The notes beneath the pieces were generated by a model that searched no databases, was not told the origin of the DNA, and was given only the letters and a program-made list of their open reading frames with translations. DNA of 14,943 nt from Spirochaetae bacterium HGW-Spirochaetae-7. GTDB taxonomy: Bacteria; Spirochaetota; Spirochaetia; Treponematales; UBA12059. Shown here in pieces: positions 13,346 to 14,943 of this stretch; position 1 is the first letter of the stretch, and each line of letters opens with the position of its first letter. The translations under genes and the position numbers were made by a program. The stretch lies in assembly GCA_002839245.1 (NCBI GenBank), contig PGXR01000103.1, positions 1-14,943 on the forward strand, written 5' to 3'.

Positions 13346-14668
13346 CGGTAGGTACGCGGCGATCAGCGACAGGACAGCTGAAGCGGCCAGCCCGGTCATC
13401 GGCAGCAGCTTCGCGGCGGCGGATCCTTCCTTCATGAAGCTGCCCGAAAGCCCCAGCGCGTAGCCCGCGGCGACGGCGGCGAACGTCAGGCCGGGGTTCA
13501 GTTTGCGCTTTCCCGACATCACTATGGCTACGAAGAGCGCGGGTACGATTCCCGCGGTATAGCCGTTGTATGTCTTGATGAGGATTCCGATGATGTCCGT
13601 CTGGTAGAGCGCTATCACCGCGCCTACGGCGCCTACGACGACCGTCCAGAGCCGCACGCCCGCGACCGTTTTCCGCTTGAGGATGTCGTGCTCCATGACC
13701 CCTGCCGCGGTCAGGAGGACCGTGTCGCCGGTGGACAGGATCGCTGCCAGGAGGCCGAATATCAGCAGGGTGCCGAGTACGCCTGGCAAGCTCCGGTGGG
13801 CTATGAAGTTGAGGGGATCGAGGCCGCCGAGATCCCGGATCGAAGCGCGGGACCAGAGGCCGATGAAGGTGACGACCAGCGCGAAGGCCAGCATGCCGAA
13901 GCCCGACATGAAGGAGCTCTTGCGGGCGTTCGCCGGCGTATCGGCGGACAGGATGCGGGAGAACATCATGGGGCAGATGAAGTACGAGCCGCCGAGCACT
14001 ATCACGTAGTACAGCAGGTCGAGGAAGCCGAATTTGGCGTTGAACAGCTCGACTTGAACCGAGCCTGCCGCGGGAGGCGAGCCCAGGAACAGCCATGCCA
14101 GCGATGCGAGCAGCGCGGTAGCCAGGAAGCCGAACTGGAACAAGTCAGTGCGCAGCACCGACTTCTGGCCGCCTATCAAGGTATAGACTACCAGGAAGGC
14201 CGCCGCGGCGGCGACCGCTCCCTGGTGTCCCAGCCCGGTGATGCCGGAAATCACCTTGGCGGCCGCGACGAACTGGGCGGTCGCGATCCCGGTCCAGGTG
14301 ACCAGCACGATGAGCGAAGTCAGGGTCCGAAGAGACGGCCCGACGAGTTTTTCCGCCAAGTCGGGCAAGGTGACCGCCTCGGTTTCACGCACCTTCCTGG
14401 ACAGGAGCGCGCCTTGCAGGAAGTGGGCTATCGCGCCCGCCGCGACGAACCAGAAGGCCGGAAAGCCAATGTTGTAGGCACGGTTCACCGTGCCTATCGT
14501 CAGTCCTCCGCCGATTGTCGAGGCCAGCATCGAGGCGACTACGAGCAACTTGCGCTGCGATCTGCCGGCGACGAGGAAATTGTCGATAGAATCGGCGTAC
14601 TTGAGGCTTGCCGTCGCGATCGCCAGCAGCAAGAGCCCGTAGAGTATCAGCAGGATCGTGGGAAACAT
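13328..14668 (-). CDS. Sodium:solute symporter family transporter
   Basis: A 446-residue integral membrane protein with about 12 hydrophobic segments, of the SSS (LeuT-fold) family, that would use the sodium gradient to import a solute in the inner membrane. Family marks: ASTIGGGLTIGTVNRAYNIG in the unwound first core helix (about 49-68), the YTLIGGQKSVLRTDLFQFG block (162-180), and AAILSTGDTVLL (308-319), whose Ser312-Thr313 correspond to the Na2 site of the family. It is shorter than the usual 480-550 because the C-terminus stops after the twelfth segment. The substrate cannot be told. The start at 14668 has AAGGAG five bases upstream, but that site is part of a predicted hairpin. It converges on the GGDEF gene and has its own TATAAT box. 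Confidence 0.87.
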   Translation of the reverse strand: MFPTILLILYGLLLLAIATASLKYADSIDNFLVAGRSQRKLLVVASMLASTIGGGLTIGTVNRAYNIGFPAFWFVAAGAIAHFLQGALLSRKVRETEAVTLPDLAEKLVGPSLRTLTSLIVLVTWTGIATAQFVAAAKVISGITGLGHQGAVAAAAAFLVVYTLIGGQKSVLRTDLFQFGFLATALLASLAWLFLGSPPAAGSVQVELFNAKFGFLDLLYYVIVLGGSYFICPMMFSRILSADTPANARKSSFMSGFGMLAFALVVTFIGLWSRASIRDLGGLDPLNFIAHRSLPGVLGTLLIFGLLAAILSTGDTVLLTAAGVMEHDILKRKTVAGVRLWTVVVGAVGAVIALYQTDIIGILIKTYNGYTAGIVPALFVAIVMSGKRKLNPGLTFAAVAAGYALGLSGSFMKEGSAAAKLLPMTGLAASAVLSLIAAYLPKKTAA

Positions 14669-14703
14669 GGTGACTCCTTCTCGCCGTACTCCAGCGAGTC
14701 ACC
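14669..14703 (-). promoter_or_regulatory. Leader hairpin covering the symporter ribosome-binding site
   Basis: On the minus strand GGTGACTC and GAGTCACC form a perfect 8-bp stem (14696-14703 with 14669-14676) around a 19-base loop. The downstream arm contains the GAG of the Shine-Dalgarno AAGGAG and ends at the base before the ATG, so a folded leader would hide the initiation site. Confidence 0.6.
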
Positions 14704-14711
14704 TGAAGTGT

Positions 14712-14717
14712 ATTATA
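14712..14717 (-). promoter_or_regulatory. TATAAT box of the symporter gene
   Basis: A perfect -10 TATAAT on the minus strand, about 44 bases before the ATG. No convincing -35 stands 16-18 bases upstream. The transcript would begin near 14705, just before the leader hairpin. Confidence 0.5.
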
Positions 14718-14732
14718 AACTGTGTTGCCTGT

Positions 14733-14768
14733 AAAGAGGTGGCCGCCCGAAGCTGTCGTTCGGCCACC
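14733..14768 (-). terminator. Terminator of the ftsH-like gene
   Basis: GGTGGCC and GGCCACC (14762-14768 with 14738-14744) form a 7-bp stem with possible inner pairing CCGAA/TTCGG, followed on the minus strand by TCTTT. It lies 16 bases after the stop codon. Confidence 0.65.
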
Positions 14769-14784
14769 GAGCCGTGTCCTGTTC

Positions 14785-14943
14785 TCAGGCGGTTGCAATG
14801 ATGGCCTTGAAGTGGGCCTCGTCCACCGATTCTTTTTCCAGCAACTCGGCCGCAAGCACGTCGAGGAGGTTCTTGCGCAGCACGAGTACCTTCTTGGCCG
14901 TTTCGTAGCGCACGGCTACGGTGGCGGCCACCGTCTCGTCGAT
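14785..14943 (-). CDS. ftsH: C-terminal end of a probable FtsH protease
   Basis: Only the last 52 residues are in the window; the 5' part lies beyond the right edge. The fragment begins IDETVAATVAVRYETAKKVL and continues with a helix ending LAAELLEKESVDEAHFKAII. This matches the end of FtsH proteins, where 'IDxEV...YxxAxxxL' is followed by 'LAxxLLEKETxD'. FtsH is a membrane-anchored AAA+ zinc protease that degrades misfolded membrane proteins and regulators. The zinc-binding HEXXH and ATPase motifs would be upstream and cannot be checked here. The gene ends at a terminator, so the symporter is a separate unit. Confidence 0.68.
   Translation of the reverse strand: MDETVAATVAVRYETAKKVLVLRKNLLDVLAAELLEKESVDEAHFKAIIATA

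Noticed and set aside
13688..14734. A 348-residue open frame on the plus strand opposite the symporter
   Set aside because: The translation is an Arg/Glu/Gln-rich shadow of a membrane protein gene, with no domain or ribosome-binding site.

Overview
The window looks like chromosomal DNA from a fairly GC-rich bacterium. A spirochaete (Treponema/Spirochaeta-like) is the best guess. The reasons are a FabV/Ter-type enoyl reductase whose Y-X8-K active site sits within one residue of the position I recall for the Treponema denticola enzyme, a spirochaete-style lipobox, a divergent RsmE, and an outer-membrane-barrel/transglutaminase/TPR protein. This is inference from protein style, since no rRNA or marker gene is present. 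Most genes are on the minus strand.

Left to right: the 3' part of an acyl-CoA dehydrogenase (plus strand) ends at a strong intrinsic terminator. A visibly AT-rich Phd/VapC-type toxin-antitoxin pair follows on the plus strand, with its own promoter and a palindrome over the -35 box. Convergent to it is rsmE (minus). Upstream of rsmE is a two-gene minus-strand unit: a secreted barrel/transglutaminase/TPR protein followed by a lipoprotein with three InlB-like repeats. A 433-base gap without a gene holds that unit's promoter, a fab terminator and several small repeats. Next is the minus-strand fabH-fabF-fabZ-fabV operon (condensation start, elongation, dehydration, enoyl reduction), read from one promoter near 11.6 kb that carries two related inverted repeats. 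Divergent from it is a PAS-GAF-GGDEF protein. A sodium:solute symporter (minus) converges on that gene, and the window ends in the C-terminus of a probable FtsH protease (minus).

The most notable points are these: (i) FabF lacks about 16 residues immediately before its catalytic cysteine, in frame; (ii) the antitoxin promoter predicts a leaderless mRNA; (iii) a 35-bp exact repeat with degenerate relatives lies upstream of minus-strand genes; (iv) the symporter's ribosome-binding site is locked in a predicted hairpin; (v) paired TGACA/TGTCA operators precede fabH. No CRISPR array, tRNA, rRNA, insertion sequence or clear multi-gene defence system was seen beyond the toxin-antitoxin pair.
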